Origin: Candidatus Enterococcus moelleringii
GTDB lineage: Bacteria > Bacillota > Bacilli > Lactobacillales > Enterococcaceae
NCBI RefSeq assembly: GCF_017377575.1
Contig: NZ_JAFREM010000033.1
Location: 1 to 64,000 of the forward strand
Reading direction: 5' to 3'
DNA length: 64,000 nucleotides
Of the stretch, positions 52,994-62,308 are shown piece after piece (the stretch's first letter is position 1; each line of letters opens with the position of its first letter). The position numbers and the translations under genes were made by a program. The notes below the pieces were generated by a model, which saw only the letters and a list, made by a program, of their open reading frames with translations, was not told where the DNA came from and ran no database searches.

Positions 52994-55459
52994 TTAGTTT
53001 CGGATGCGTTCCACAATGGACTTTCTGGAAATGAAGGTATAGGCGGCTATTGGGCAAGCAACACAGAGCACCAAAGCCAATAGGCAAATCACGAGGCTGG
53101 CTTTCCATGGCATAAGAAAATTCATGTGATAGTCGTTGGTGTTATGAAAGACCGCAAAGGCAATCGGAAAGCCTAGGCTTAAGACCAATAGGCTGGAAAT
53201 TAACCAATAATAGACACCTTCCATAACCACCATTTTCTTTTGTTGGCCTGTTGTCATCCCGATGCTTTCCAGCAGGGCAAACTCTTTTGAACGGGTAAAA
53301 ATGCTGGTGGTAATCGTGTTGATGAAATTAATCACCGCTAAAGCGATCAAAATCGCAACTAAAACGAGGCCCATCCCTTTGATTTGGGATTCGGAGCGAG
53401 CCATGTCTTGATAGACAGCTAGTTTGCTTTCTATATCAATCAGGTCATGGTCCGCCAGTAGTTTTCTTAACTGCTGTTCGGTTTGTTGATGGTAAGAAGT
53501 TTGATAATCAATCGTCACGGCATCAATATAGGGGGATTCACCCACTAGTTCGTTAAAATATTGTTGCGAAACATAAATTGTCGGATAAAATCCGCTTAAT
53601 GGGGAAGAAGGCAACACTGTTGTTGATGTAACTTCACCAATCGTTACTTGCTGTTCATTTTGTGCCAGCTCATAGGTCAGCTGGTGGATTCTTTCGAATT
53701 TTTCTTCCAGCATATACAAGGAATTCGCGATCGCCGCTTCTCCACTGAGAAAATCTTCGACAGCTATTTTCAGCTTGCCAGCAGCTTTGGCTTTTTTGAA
53801 GGAAGCCTCGTCTATTCCTTTCAGCACCCCTAGAAAGTTTTCCGGACTTTCCGTCATTAATTCTTGGCCTGCTTCCGGAGTGGCCGCCCAAAAAACATCC
53901 AGCGCTTCATCAACGTAACTTTGCAAAGCCAAATTTTTCTGGGGATCGACGGATATTGTGGTTGCTGATACCGGATGAATGGCTTTGACTCCTTGGATTG
54001 CTGTGAGATCATTCAGTAGCTCGTCCGTAAAAACCTGCTCACCCGGTAGTTCTGTCGTCGTTTTATTGGTCAGGGTCATGTCGTTGACATTCAGTGCAGT
54101 CAGTATGCGTTTGCCGTCATTGTTTTGATTATAGCTGCTAACAGTAATAAAGGCGGTCATCCCTAAAAACAAAGAGAGTAAAACTAACAATGCCTGCTTG
54201 CGGCTGCGGAAAACGTTGCGCCAAGCCATCAAGTAGGGTTTGCTGCCGTCTTTTTTGTTCAGGAATTTTTTCCGAAACGTCACGCCAGTATAGCGAGTGG
54301 CTTCCACGGGAGAAATCTTCGCCGCCTCGTTGGCAGCCGTGATGCTGCTGAAATAAACGGTGGCAAAGGTGAAGCCGGCTGCTAATACGAAAACCAGCGG
54401 AAGATTCGTGCTGGTCATTTCGTAGGTTTGATAAGACATAAATTCAATAACTTTGGGCACTAATGCGACTGAAACCAAAGCCCCCAGCAACAGTCCGATG
54501 AGAATGCCGACCGTGGATAAACGGATCACTTGTCGATTAATCAGGCTTTTGATTTGTTTTTCCGTGGTGCCGATGGTTTTCAGCAGGCCGTAATAGTGAA
54601 TGTCATTGCGTATCGAAATGTACAGCACATTGTGAATGACGAGAAAAGAGCAGATGACAATAACCAGACCAATCAGCAGCAAAGCCAGAAGTGATCGAAG
54701 GAGAATCGCCGCTCGTTCGGTATCAACGGAGACCCACTGGCGATTCCGCAACTGCAGCTTGTTTTCCAGGTTTTCCAAATCCTTCTCAAAATAAAAAGGG
54801 GTGGTTAAGGTAATCAAGGCTCGGGTGCTGCCTAAATCCTCTTGGGGCATACCAAATTCCTGATAATACGGCGCAGAGACAAAGGCTTCCGCTTTATTCG
54901 TATAGTCTTGATAAATTCCGGTGATTTTGAAGAGTAAAACTTCCTCCTCGCCACTGTATTGAGCAATTGTCAACGGGATTTCCTTACCGATCAGGTCATC
55001 GGGCAGTCCTAGCTTAGTGATCGCTTTTTTCGAAAGCAGCAGTTCGTTTTTTTCCTTTGGATAAGCGCCCTCCATTGCAATGATTGCTGGTGATTTTTGC
55101 TGCTGCCAGTAAGTAGTGTCGCCCCACAACAGCTTCACGTCACTGGTTTCATATTCCGAAGAGAGCACAGTCCCTGATGTTGACAACAGGCCGACAGCTT
55201 GAATCTTTTCGTCGTTTTTTAAAGTAGTAATTTGCGTTTTTGTTGGCCCGTTAACGGAACCATGGTACTGGGCACCAGACCGAGCAATTTCCCGCTTTTG
55301 AACAGACTGGTAATAATTCACCCCGATACTGGTGACCGCAGTTAGAATAAAAGCAACCAAAATCGTCGCTGTCAGCAGCAAGCGATTCCGACCTTTATTA
55401 GCTTTGGTCTGTCCTTTGACCAGATCACGTATAACGGCGCGGTTGTCATTTTTAATCAT
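52994..55459 (-). CDS. FtsX-family ABC transporter permease
   Basis: This 821-residue permease has an N-terminal helix (about 25-45), an extracellular domain, a three-helix FtsX block (about 255-375), another helix near 430, a second extracellular domain and a C-terminal three-helix block (about 690-810). This layout fits MacB/Vex/lantibiotic-type exporters or mechanotransmitters rather than importers. It follows its ATPase with a 4-base overlap, behind a two-component system. Confidence 0.85.
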   Translation of the reverse strand: MIKNDNRAVIRDLVKGQTKANKGRNRLLLTATILVAFILTAVTSIGVNYYQSVQKREIARSGAQYHGSVNGPTKTQITTLKNDEKIQAVGLLSTSGTVLSSEYETSDVKLLWGDTTYWQQQKSPAIIAMEGAYPKEKNELLLSKKAITKLGLPDDLIGKEIPLTIAQYSGEEEVLLFKITGIYQDYTNKAEAFVSAPYYQEFGMPQEDLGSTRALITLTTPFYFEKDLENLENKLQLRNRQWVSVDTERAAILLRSLLALLLIGLVIVICSFLVIHNVLYISIRNDIHYYGLLKTIGTTEKQIKSLINRQVIRLSTVGILIGLLLGALVSVALVPKVIEFMSYQTYEMTSTNLPLVFVLAAGFTFATVYFSSITAANEAAKISPVEATRYTGVTFRKKFLNKKDGSKPYLMAWRNVFRSRKQALLVLLSLFLGMTAFITVSSYNQNNDGKRILTALNVNDMTLTNKTTTELPGEQVFTDELLNDLTAIQGVKAIHPVSATTISVDPQKNLALQSYVDEALDVFWAATPEAGQELMTESPENFLGVLKGIDEASFKKAKAAGKLKIAVEDFLSGEAAIANSLYMLEEKFERIHQLTYELAQNEQQVTIGEVTSTTVLPSSPLSGFYPTIYVSQQYFNELVGESPYIDAVTIDYQTSYHQQTEQQLRKLLADHDLIDIESKLAVYQDMARSESQIKGMGLVLVAILIALAVINFINTITTSIFTRSKEFALLESIGMTTGQQKKMVVMEGVYYWLISSLLVLSLGFPIAFAVFHNTNDYHMNFLMPWKASLVICLLALVLCVACPIAAYTFISRKSIVERIRN

Positions 55460-56133
55460 GACGCGCCACCGCCTTTAATCCGGCCATCTTCAATCCGCAC
55501 AATCCGGTCGGCTAATTGTGCCACGCTCACCTCATGGGTAATCATCACGATCGTTTGCCCAAATTTTTCGCTGCTGGCTTTCAATAAGGCCAAAACGTCC
55601 ATCGTCGTTTTACTGTCCAGGTTGCCGGTGGGTTCATCGGCAAAAATGATCGCTGGTTTAGTAGCCAGGGCACGGGCAATAGCTACCCGCTGCTGTTGAC
55701 CGCCGGAAAGATTTTGCGGCATTTCAAACTTTTTATCCGTCAAGTTCAAGGAGAATAAGATGTCATCAATAAAACCTTCGTTCACTTGATTGCCGTCTAA
55801 ACGAATAGGCAAAGTCACATTTTCATAGACATTTTGCATCGGCAGCAGATTGTAGCTTTGGAAGATAAAGCCGATTTTTCGGCGGCGAAAAATCGTTCGT
55901 TCATCCGTTGATAAACGGTAAATATTTTGCTTTTCGATCCAAACTTCGCCAGCAGTTGGAGTGTCTAATCCACCTAATAAATGCAAAAGTGTCGATTTCC
56001 CGCTGCCAGAGGTTCCCACAATCGAGACAAATTCACCTTGTTCCACAGTCAACGAGACATCGTCTAGCGCTTTGACTTGGTTTGCTCCGCGGCCATAGTG
56101 TTTTTTGAGATTTTTTGCTTGTAAAATAATCAT
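55456..56133 (-). CDS. ABC transporter ATPase (MacB/Vex type)
   Basis: This 225-residue ATPase is of the LolD/MacB type. Walker A GTSGSGKSTLL, Q-loop IFQSYNLLPMQ, signature LSGGQQQR, Walker B IIFADEPTGNLDS, H-loop MITHEVS. I prefer the second ATG (56133), as GGGAGGG directly abuts the first. It is 79 bases after the histidine kinase gene; the gap has an 11-bp iterated repeat. Confidence 0.92.
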   Translation of the reverse strand: MIILQAKNLKKHYGRGANQVKALDDVSLTVEQGEFVSIVGTSGSGKSTLLHLLGGLDTPTAGEVWIEKQNIYRLSTDERTIFRRRKIGFIFQSYNLLPMQNVYENVTLPIRLDGNQVNEGFIDDILFSLNLTDKKFEMPQNLSGGQQQRVAIARALATKPAIIFADEPTGNLDSKTTMDVLALLKASSEKFGQTIVMITHEVSVAQLADRIVRIEDGRIKGGGAS

Positions 56134-56167
56134 GTTCATCCCTCCCTATGGTTCTACGATAGCAAAT

Positions 56168-56198
56168 CAATCTGTCCACAATCTGTCTCAAATCTTTC
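56168..56198. promoter_or_regulatory. Three 11-bp-phased repeats before the ABC genes
   Basis: CAATCTGTC at 56168 and 56179, and AAATCTTTC at 56190, repeat with an exact 11-base period on the plus strand (minus: GACAGATTG). Such direct repeats in one face of the helix are typical of OmpR-family response-regulator sites, and the regulator lies just upstream. Confidence 0.55.
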
Positions 56199-56212
56199 AC
56201 CAGTGACAGATT

Positions 56213-57106
56213 TTACTTTTTGAAAAACAAAGAGAAGGTATTCCGGTCGCCTTGGGTTTCAACCTTCACCAAACCGCCTTGCAGCTGCATAATTTCTCTC
56301 ACTAAATAAAGGCCGATTCCTAAACCTTCCGTACCCTGGGTAGCTTCATCACGATAAAAGCGCTGAAAAATCTTGCCATGAACTGCTTCGGAAATCGCTG
56401 TCCCTTGATTGGAAACATCAATTCGAATAAAAGATTCAAGTTCTTTGAGACGAACATCAATGACAGAACCTTCATCGCCGTATTTAATGGCATTGTCCAG
56501 CAAATTTCCCAAGGCTTCCTTTGACCATTGCTCATCAAAATGACCATAAACTTCTGAAGCCATTTCCGTTTGAATCGTCATCTGTTTTTGGCTGGCCAAA
56601 TGCTGAAAGGCTTCGACCGATTCCATAATTAAGTCCGAATAGCTGTTTCGTTTAGGCGCAGTCTTAATCAAGTGGTTTTCCAAATAGGAGGTTTTCATTA
56701 ACTCCTCAATCAAGTGCTTTAATTTTTGCGATTGCTGATTAATGTCATCAATGTATTCGTGAATCTGTTCGGGATCTTCTATTTCTTTCAACAGCTCGCT
56801 GAACATAGAAATGTTTGTTATCGGCGTCTTCGTCTGGTGAGCGATATTGGCAATCAGCTCATGAATATTCTGACTTTCGGAAGAGGTGCTTTCAGTAATC
56901 AGTTCGCGACTGTCAACAAAGGTCTTCAGTTTTTTGACAATTCGCTCGTCGTAGGAATCAACAAAATTTTCTTGAATCTTTTGACCATCGATGGCCGCAT
57001 CCAGCAGGCGATCCATCTTGTTTAAGGTTTGCTTAGCCAACCAGTAGCGGTGCAGACCAAAACCAGCGATGGAAACAGCTAAAACCAGCAGCAAAAGATT
57101 AATCAT
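56213..57106 (-). CDS. Sensor histidine kinase
   Basis: This 297-residue kinase has a single N-terminal membrane helix (about 3-20) and almost no extracellular part. The H box is IANIAHQTKTPITNISMF, followed by N box GNLLDNAIKYGDEG and G box GTEGLGIGLYLVREI. Without a sensor domain it may read the state of the ABC permease. It overlaps the regulator gene by 8 bases. Confidence 0.92.
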   Translation of the reverse strand: MINLLLLVLAVSIAGFGLHRYWLAKQTLNKMDRLLDAAIDGQKIQENFVDSYDERIVKKLKTFVDSRELITESTSSESQNIHELIANIAHQTKTPITNISMFSELLKEIEDPEQIHEYIDDINQQSQKLKHLIEELMKTSYLENHLIKTAPKRNSYSDLIMESVEAFQHLASQKQMTIQTEMASEVYGHFDEQWSKEALGNLLDNAIKYGDEGSVIDVRLKELESFIRIDVSNQGTAISEAVHGKIFQRFYRDEATQGTEGLGIGLYLVREIMQLQGGLVKVETQGDRNTFSLFFKK

Positions 57107-57782
57107 AATGCCGCTCCATTCTGTAGCCGATGCCGTAAACAGTCACGATCTTCAAATCGCGGCAGTCGGTTAGCTTGGAACGCAGGCGTTTAATGGCGAC
57201 GGAAAGGGCATTTTCTTCTACAAACTCTGCCTCCAGCTGCCAAGCTTCATTGGATAAGCTTGCCCGCGTTAAGGTGATTCCCAGATTTTCGAAAAACTTT
57301 TGCAGCAGCTTTTGCTCGATTTTACTAAAAGCAATCTCTGTCCCGTTGATCAAAAATTCTTGTTTAGCAAAATCGAAGGTAGAGTTTAGGTAACTAACCC
57401 TTTTTTGTCCAACCGTCAACTCTTCATACCGTCTTAATAAGGCTTCCACCCGCGCACGCAAAATAGCTAAACTAAAAGGTTTAGTGACATAATCATCGGC
57501 ACCGACGGAAAAACCGGAAACGATATCCACTTCTAAATCACGAGCAGTTAGCAGAATAATCGGAAGGCTCAACTGCTGCTTGATTTTTTGACAAAATTCC
57601 AGCCCATTGCCATCGGGAAGGTTGATATCTAAAAGCAGCAAATGAAACGCTTCGTCAGCTAAACATTTTTCAGCCCTTTTCAAGGAGTCCACGTTCTTTA
57701 CTTCGATAGTTGGACTTTGCAGGGAGAGAGCGACTCCTTTAGCCAAAGTCAGATCGTCTTCGACTAACAAAATTTTCTTCAT
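57099..57782 (-). CDS. OmpR-family response regulator
   Basis: This 227-residue regulator has a receiver domain (acidic ED at residues 8-9, phospho-Asp in LLLDINLPDG, TARD, and GADDYVTKPFS) and a C-terminal winged helix (about 130-225, AFSKIEQKLLQKFFENLG, SVAIKRLRSKL). It begins the four-gene operon with kinase, ATPase and permease. Confidence 0.93.
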   Translation of the reverse strand: MKKILLVEDDLTLAKGVALSLQSPTIEVKNVDSLKRAEKCLADEAFHLLLLDINLPDGNGLEFCQKIKQQLSLPIILLTARDLEVDIVSGFSVGADDYVTKPFSLAILRARVEALLRRYEELTVGQKRVSYLNSTFDFAKQEFLINGTEIAFSKIEQKLLQKFFENLGITLTRASLSNEAWQLEAEFVEENALSVAIKRLRSKLTDCRDLKIVTVYGIGYRMERHYD

Positions 57783-58008
57783 AGGGTACCTCCAATCAGA
57801 CTTTTCTTCTTATAAGTAATTGTATCATTTTTAGTAAGCGGGAGAAGGGAGATTTTAGGTGAGGGGGAGGCTAAATACGAAGTGATCGAATTTGTCCTTC
57901 AAACTTTCTTTAAAACTTTTTCAAAAATTCTCTGAAAATCATCAATGAATGTTCAAGTTTGTTAGTTATGTTATATGTATCCCTAGATCAAATCTTTTTC
58001 CCCCTTGA

Positions 58009-58044
58009 AAAAGCCGTCACGCAAAATTTCGCGTGGCGGCTTTT
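58009..58044 (-). terminator. Terminator of the C39-like peptidase gene
   Basis: AAAAGCCGTCACGC pairs with GCGTGGCGGCTTTT; a T run follows on the minus strand. From 58045 upstream to 57783 I see no gene, only the AT-rich promoter region of the response regulator operon. Confidence 0.75.
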
Positions 58045-58705
58045 ATAATGGCGCAAAAGCCCAAGCATTAGCGCTTTGGCTCAAAATATAATCGAGACTG
58101 TAAGTATTTTGATAGTGATGCTTTTCCGGGGTGTCGTTGGGATCGTAAACAACAATTTGATCACTGGCGATATCCTTTTTAATCACCATAATATGACCCA
58201 CGCCGGTAAATTCTCCGGGATTCACCGATAGCACCACCGGTTGATTTTGCTGCAGGCGTTCTTGAATGCGCCCCGCATCAAGACCTAGATCTTCATAAGA
58301 AAGCTGATAGGTGGCAGCGAAGTCAGGAAAAATCGACCAGGCTGTACCTTGACCGCTGACATAATAACGATCCTGCGACCAGTCGAGAATCTCAGTTGGT
58401 AAAACGACTCGTTTTTGATAATAAGACAAAACCATCGCCAAGGAAGTAATTGCACAGCCGTTGGTGGCTATGTCATTGTAATCGGACCCGCTGCCATAAG
58501 GCGTCGCCGCCCATTGGGGATCGGTTTGCAGCATTAAAGTCATGTCTTGTCCCCGTTCACTCAAATGACGATTGGCATCATCGGCAAAAGCCGGCGAAAC
58601 GGTAGGCGAACGTTCACTCAGCGCCCTCAAGGCAAAAATGCAGGCACTGGCAATAATTAAAATGCTCCCCAATAAAATAGGGAGCACGCTCTTTTTTCTC
58701 TTCAT
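58043..58705 (-). CDS. Exported C39-like peptidase-family protein
   Basis: This 220-residue protein has an N-terminal signal/anchor helix (about 8-28) and a C39_2-type cysteine-peptidase domain with the catalytic Cys in GCAITSLAMVLSYY, His in GVGHIMVIKK and Asp in VYDPND. It is outside the membrane and probably cuts peptides or is an inactive cell-wall relative. I chose the ATG at 58705, with GGAGG 8 bases away. Confidence 0.8.
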   Translation of the reverse strand: MKRKKSVLPILLGSILIIASACIFALRALSERSPTVSPAFADDANRHLSERGQDMTLMLQTDPQWAATPYGSGSDYNDIATNGCAITSLAMVLSYYQKRVVLPTEILDWSQDRYYVSGQGTAWSIFPDFAATYQLSYEDLGLDAGRIQERLQQNQPVVLSVNPGEFTGVGHIMVIKKDIASDQIVVYDPNDTPEKHHYQNTYSLDYILSQSANAWAFAPL

Positions 58706-58760
58706 GAGGTACACCTCCACAATCCTATTAAACCCTAACAGGCAGAAAGTGTCATCCGAC

Positions 58761-60698
58761 TTAAGATGTAGCTTCGTCCATTTCTTCTAACTCCAAGCTC
58801 AATTCTTCCCACTCGGCCATCTGAGTTTCCTGATCGGCCTTGTGCTGTTCCAATTCTTGGGTCAATTCCATTAAACGCACGTGATCATTTAAAACATCAG
58901 GTTCAACCATCGCTGATTCCAGTTCAGCAATCAACGTATCTAATTTCGCCAAATTTTCTTCGATTGCTTCGACTTTCCGGCGCAAGCTGCGCAACAGCTT
59001 CTGGGTTTCCTTGTCTTGATAAAACTTGTTTTTTGGGGGAGGAGCCGCTTCGGCTGATTCTTCAGCTAAGAGCTCGGCCAGTTCTTCTTCTTCTCGTTTC
59101 TTCTCTAAATAGTAATCATAGTCGCCTAAGTACAGCTTGCTGCCTTCAGGTGACAGCTCGATCACCTTAGTGGCAATCCGATTGATGAAGTAGCGGTCAT
59201 GGGACACGAACAGCAGGGTGCCCTCATAATCAATCAGGGCATTCTCCAGCACTTCCTTGTTGTCGATGTCCAGGTGGTTGGTGGGCTCATCGAGAATTAA
59301 AAAGTTCTCCCGATCCATCGACAGCTTCGCCAAGGCAACCCGCGCTTTCTCGCCGCCGCTTAATAAAGGAATGGTTTTTTCCACGTCTTCGCCGCTGAAT
59401 AGGAAACCGCCTAACACTGTGCGGATATCTTTTTCCGGAGTGGTCGGGTGCTCGTCCCACAGCTCGGCTAAAATGGTCTTGTTGCCGCTCAGCTCAGCCT
59501 GCGTTTGATCGTAATAGCCGATGGAAACGTTGGTTCCAAGATGCGGTTCACCTTTGATGAACGGAATTTGTCCGATCAAGGACTTCAACAAGGTGGATTT
59601 GCCGATCCCGTTTGGTCCGACTAAGGCAATGGAATCCTGACGACGAACATCTAAATTCACTGGTTCCGAAAGGATTTCGTTGTCGTAGCCAATAGCGGCG
59701 TCTTCCAATTGCAGCACCACATTGCCAGAAGCTTTTTCCAGGGCAAACATAAAATGGGCTGACTTTTCTTTGCCGTCTGGTCGATCCAAACGATCCATTT
59801 TTTCTAGAGCTTTGCGCCGGCTTTGGGCCCGTTTCGTCGTTGATGCCCGGACTAAATTGCGGGCGACAAAGTCTTCTAGTTTGTCAATTTCCGCCTGTTG
59901 TTTTTCGTAGGCTTTCCAGTCGCTGGATAATTGCGCCGCTTTTAAATCCAGATAACGGGAATAATTTCCTTTGTAATGAGTCATCTTGCGGCGAGAAATT
60001 TCATAAATCTCGTTTACCACTCGGTCTAAAAAGTAGCGGTCATGAGAAACGATCAGCAACGCGCCGGTATAGCCCTGCAAATAATCCTCCAGCCAGGCCA
60101 GCGTTTCGATATCCAAGTGGTTGGTGGGCTCATCCAGAATCAAAATATCTGGTCGCACCAACAGCATACGGGCCAAGGCTAAACGAGTCTTTTGACCCCC
60201 AGACAAGGTATCAATCGGTTTGTCGTAAAAGCTCTCGTCAAACTTAAAGCCATGCAATACGCTGCGGATTTCATTTTCGTAGCCGTAGCCGTTTGCTTCA
60301 TTAAAATCATGCTGCAGCTGATCGTATTCCTTCATTAAGGAATCGTAGTTGGGATCTGACTCATCTGCCTGACTGATCTGTTTTTCTACTTCCCGCATCC
60401 GTTCTTCCATGGCAATAACGGAAGCAAAGGCTTTTAACATTTCATTCCAGACGGTCTCACAGGAAGCCAGACCGGTATCTTGAGCCAAATAGCCTAAAGT
60501 CGCCTGTTTGTTTTTGGTAATTTGACCAGCATCGGGGGGATCAATGCCGGCAATAATTTTCAGTAAGGTTGATTTACCAGCCCCGTTGCGTCCGACTAAA
60601 CCAATGCGGCCGCGGCTGTTAACCTCTAGATGAATATTTTCGAACAAAGTCTCGGCACCGAAGTAGCGAGCAATTTGATTAGCTTGTAATAATAGCAT
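58761..60698 (-). CDS. ABC-F family ATPase (YdiF/Uup-like)
   Basis: This 645-residue protein has two ATPase domains without membrane parts: Walker A GRNGAGKSTLL and GPNGIGKSTLL, signatures LSGGQKTR and LSGGEKAR, Walker B ILILDEPTNHLD twice. The interdomain linker (about 240-300) is charged, and a C-terminal coiled coil spans about 570-640. Most likely a ribosome-associated translation factor. It does not look like a known Lsa/OptrA resistance type. ATG at 60698 follows GAGGAAG. Confidence 0.93.
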   Translation of the reverse strand: MLLLQANQIARYFGAETLFENIHLEVNSRGRIGLVGRNGAGKSTLLKIIAGIDPPDAGQITKNKQATLGYLAQDTGLASCETVWNEMLKAFASVIAMEERMREVEKQISQADESDPNYDSLMKEYDQLQHDFNEANGYGYENEIRSVLHGFKFDESFYDKPIDTLSGGQKTRLALARMLLVRPDILILDEPTNHLDIETLAWLEDYLQGYTGALLIVSHDRYFLDRVVNEIYEISRRKMTHYKGNYSRYLDLKAAQLSSDWKAYEKQQAEIDKLEDFVARNLVRASTTKRAQSRRKALEKMDRLDRPDGKEKSAHFMFALEKASGNVVLQLEDAAIGYDNEILSEPVNLDVRRQDSIALVGPNGIGKSTLLKSLIGQIPFIKGEPHLGTNVSIGYYDQTQAELSGNKTILAELWDEHPTTPEKDIRTVLGGFLFSGEDVEKTIPLLSGGEKARVALAKLSMDRENFLILDEPTNHLDIDNKEVLENALIDYEGTLLFVSHDRYFINRIATKVIELSPEGSKLYLGDYDYYLEKKREEEELAELLAEESAEAAPPPKNKFYQDKETQKLLRSLRRKVEAIEENLAKLDTLIAELESAMVEPDVLNDHVRLMELTQELEQHKADQETQMAEWEELSLELEEMDEATS

Positions 60699-60897
60699 AG
60701 AAATCTTCCTCATATTTTAATCTTCGAACGGTACTAGTCTACCATATTTTTCGCGTTCTGGTGAGGCCTGGACCATCTTTCTTAAAGATTCGTGATTATT
60801 TCACAATTATTTGAGCAGAGACGTTGCAATTACTAGCTGATTATTGATATTATAAGGTCTGTAACGACCAACAAGTTTTGTGTAAAGGGGAGATATT

Positions 60898-61536
60898 GTG
60901 AAAGATCAAGCAATACCAAAAGCGACTGTTAAACGATTGCCCTTATACTATCGCTATCTGCGTATTCTAAATACTGCTGGAAAAACAAAAGTTTCTTCAA
61001 CAGAATTAAGTGATGCAATTCAAGTCGACAGTGCGACAATTCGCCGCGACTTTTCATATTTTGGAGAACTAGGAAAACGTGGGTACGGTTATGACGTAGA
61101 AGACTTAATGAACTTCTTCGGAAAAATCCTAAACGACGATCAATTAACCAACGTTGCTTTGGTTGGGGTAGGTAATCTAGGTAGTGCCTTGTTGAAATTC
61201 AAATTTCATCAAAGCAACAGTATCCGGGTCAGCTGTGCCTTTGATATCAAAGAAGATATCGTAGGACGCATCGTTGACGGCATTCCAGTTTATCCAATGG
61301 ACAGCATGGTAGAACAAATCAAACTGCAGCACATCGAGATCGCGATTTTAACGATTCCAGCGCAAGAAGCCCAACAAGTGGTGGACCAATTAGTCAATGC
61401 TGGCATCAAAGGAATCTTGAACTTTACCGCTGCTCGTTTATCAGCACCAGACAACGTAATTATCCAAAGTGTTGATTTAACCAATGAATTGCAAACATTG
61501 ATTTATTTCTTACATCATAATTATGAAGCGCAATAA
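60898..61536 (+). CDS. rex: Redox-sensing repressor Rex
   Basis: This 212-residue repressor senses the NADH/NAD+ ratio. N-terminal winged helix (about 5-80: KATVKRLPLYYRYLRIL, SATIRRDFSYFGELGKRGYGYD) and a Rossmann domain (VALVGVGNLGSALL). It controls fermentation genes in Gram-positives. A degenerate Rex-like dyad (CGTGATTATTTCACAA) lies about 90 bases upstream and may mean autocontrol. GTG start after GGGGAG. Confidence 0.95.
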   Translation: MKDQAIPKATVKRLPLYYRYLRILNTAGKTKVSSTELSDAIQVDSATIRRDFSYFGELGKRGYGYDVEDLMNFFGKILNDDQLTNVALVGVGNLGSALLKFKFHQSNSIRVSCAFDIKEDIVGRIVDGIPVYPMDSMVEQIKLQHIEIAILTIPAQEAQQVVDQLVNAGIKGILNFTAARLSAPDNVIIQSVDLTNELQTLIYFLHHNYEAQ

Positions 61537-61561
61537 GCAGGTCGTATGACTTGCTTTTTTT
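61535..61561 (+). terminator. rex terminator
   Basis: AAGCAGGTC-GTAT-GACTTGCTT with a T tail. Confidence 0.8.
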
Positions 61562-61640
61562 GTTTAGATGTGAAGAAATTATCAAGCGTTTTACGACAAT
61601 TTTTACAGTGTCCGGCTTCTTCAATTTACAGCCTTTTTTA

Positions 61641-61665
61641 GACAAAAAAGCACGCCGCAGCGTAC
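61641..61665 (-). terminator. Terminator of the thioredoxin-like gene
   Basis: GTACGC-TGCG-GCGTGC on the minus strand with a T6 tail. Confidence 0.65.
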
Positions 61666-62003
61666 TAGTTAAAAAGTTGATCGTAATCAGCCGGTTCATT
61701 ATCCTGAGGCAGTTTTTCCAGTAATTCCTTAATTTGCTTATGGCCAATAAAGCGCGCTTGGCGCAGAGCTTCCTGTCCACGGTGATAGACCATGACTGCC
61801 GGAACCGTCAAGACTTCAAAGTAACTGGCTAATTCAGGCTCCTTGGTAACATCTAAATGGTAATAGGCAATCTGTTGTTTTTCTGCTATTCCTCGCACGC
61901 GAGGTTCGTCCACATGACAGATACTTCAATTTTCAGAGGAGATGAATACGACGACATTTGTTTCAGTTTCAATGGCTTTGAGAACTGTTTCCAGTCTATC
62001 CAT
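61665..62003 (-). pseudogene. Thioredoxin-like gene with in-frame TGA at the first active-site Cys
   Basis: A 112-residue thioredoxin-fold protein would start at ATG 62003 (AAGGAG upstream). The frame reads VVVFISSEN, then TGA at 61926-61928, then SICHVDEP, and continues without change to the C terminus (LTVPAVMVYHRGQ with the cis-Pro, ARFIGHKQI). The TGA stands exactly where CxxC begins, making UxxC if recoded as selenocysteine. Both flanks are intact and normal in length. A Cys-to-stop point mutation, or a sequencing error, is the simplest reading. A hairpin 22 bases after the TGA could act as a SECIS. Confidence 0.75.
61891..61904 (-). other. Hairpin after the in-frame TGA
   Basis: CCTCG-CGTG-CGAGG forms a 5-bp stem with a four-base loop 21 bases past the TGA. 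Placement and a G in the first two loop bases agree with general bacterial SECIS rules, but the short stem is also common by chance. Confidence 0.35.
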
Positions 62004-62123
62004 ACAAAACACTCCTTTATTTAAAAAGGTAAGGGCTGAACTCGAATAAGTCAATGATTCTGTTTTAGCAGTAATCAGACTTGCTGAAATAAATAATAAG
62101 CGTTATACTTTGTAGTGTCCTTT

Positions 62124-62194
62124 GCGGGTGTAGTTTAGTGGTAAAACCACAGCCTTCCAAGCTGTTGTCGCGAGTTCGATTCTCGTCACCCGCT
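62124..62194 (+). tRNA. tRNA-Gly (TCC anticodon)
   Basis: A 71-base cloverleaf: acceptor GCGGGTG / CACCCGC, D arm GTTTAGTGGTAAAAC, anticodon arm ACAGC-CTTCCAA-GCTGT with TCC, T arm GCGAG-TTCGATT-CTCGT. CCA is not encoded. Confidence 0.96.
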
Positions 62195-62206
62195 TAATAA
62201 ATGTTC

Positions 62207-62238
62207 GGCCAGCAATTTCAAGTTGCTGGTCTTTTTTT
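62207..62238 (+). terminator. tRNA-Gly terminator
   Basis: GGCCAGCAA / TTGCTGGTC with T7. Confidence 0.85.
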
Positions 62239-62308
62239 ATTGCAAGAACTAGCTGATTTGAGAAAAAGAGCGTAAAATTATAAGAAAACGAAGGGAAGTG
62301 GCTGTTGA

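Noticed and set aside
59840-60247. 135-codon plus-strand frame over the ABC-F gene
   Set aside because: It is antisense to the linker and Walker region of a real gene; no start signals.
60790-60806. Rex operator upstream of rex
   Set aside because: CGTGATTATTTCACAA has one base too few between the half-sites and one mismatch, so it is only mentioned as possible.
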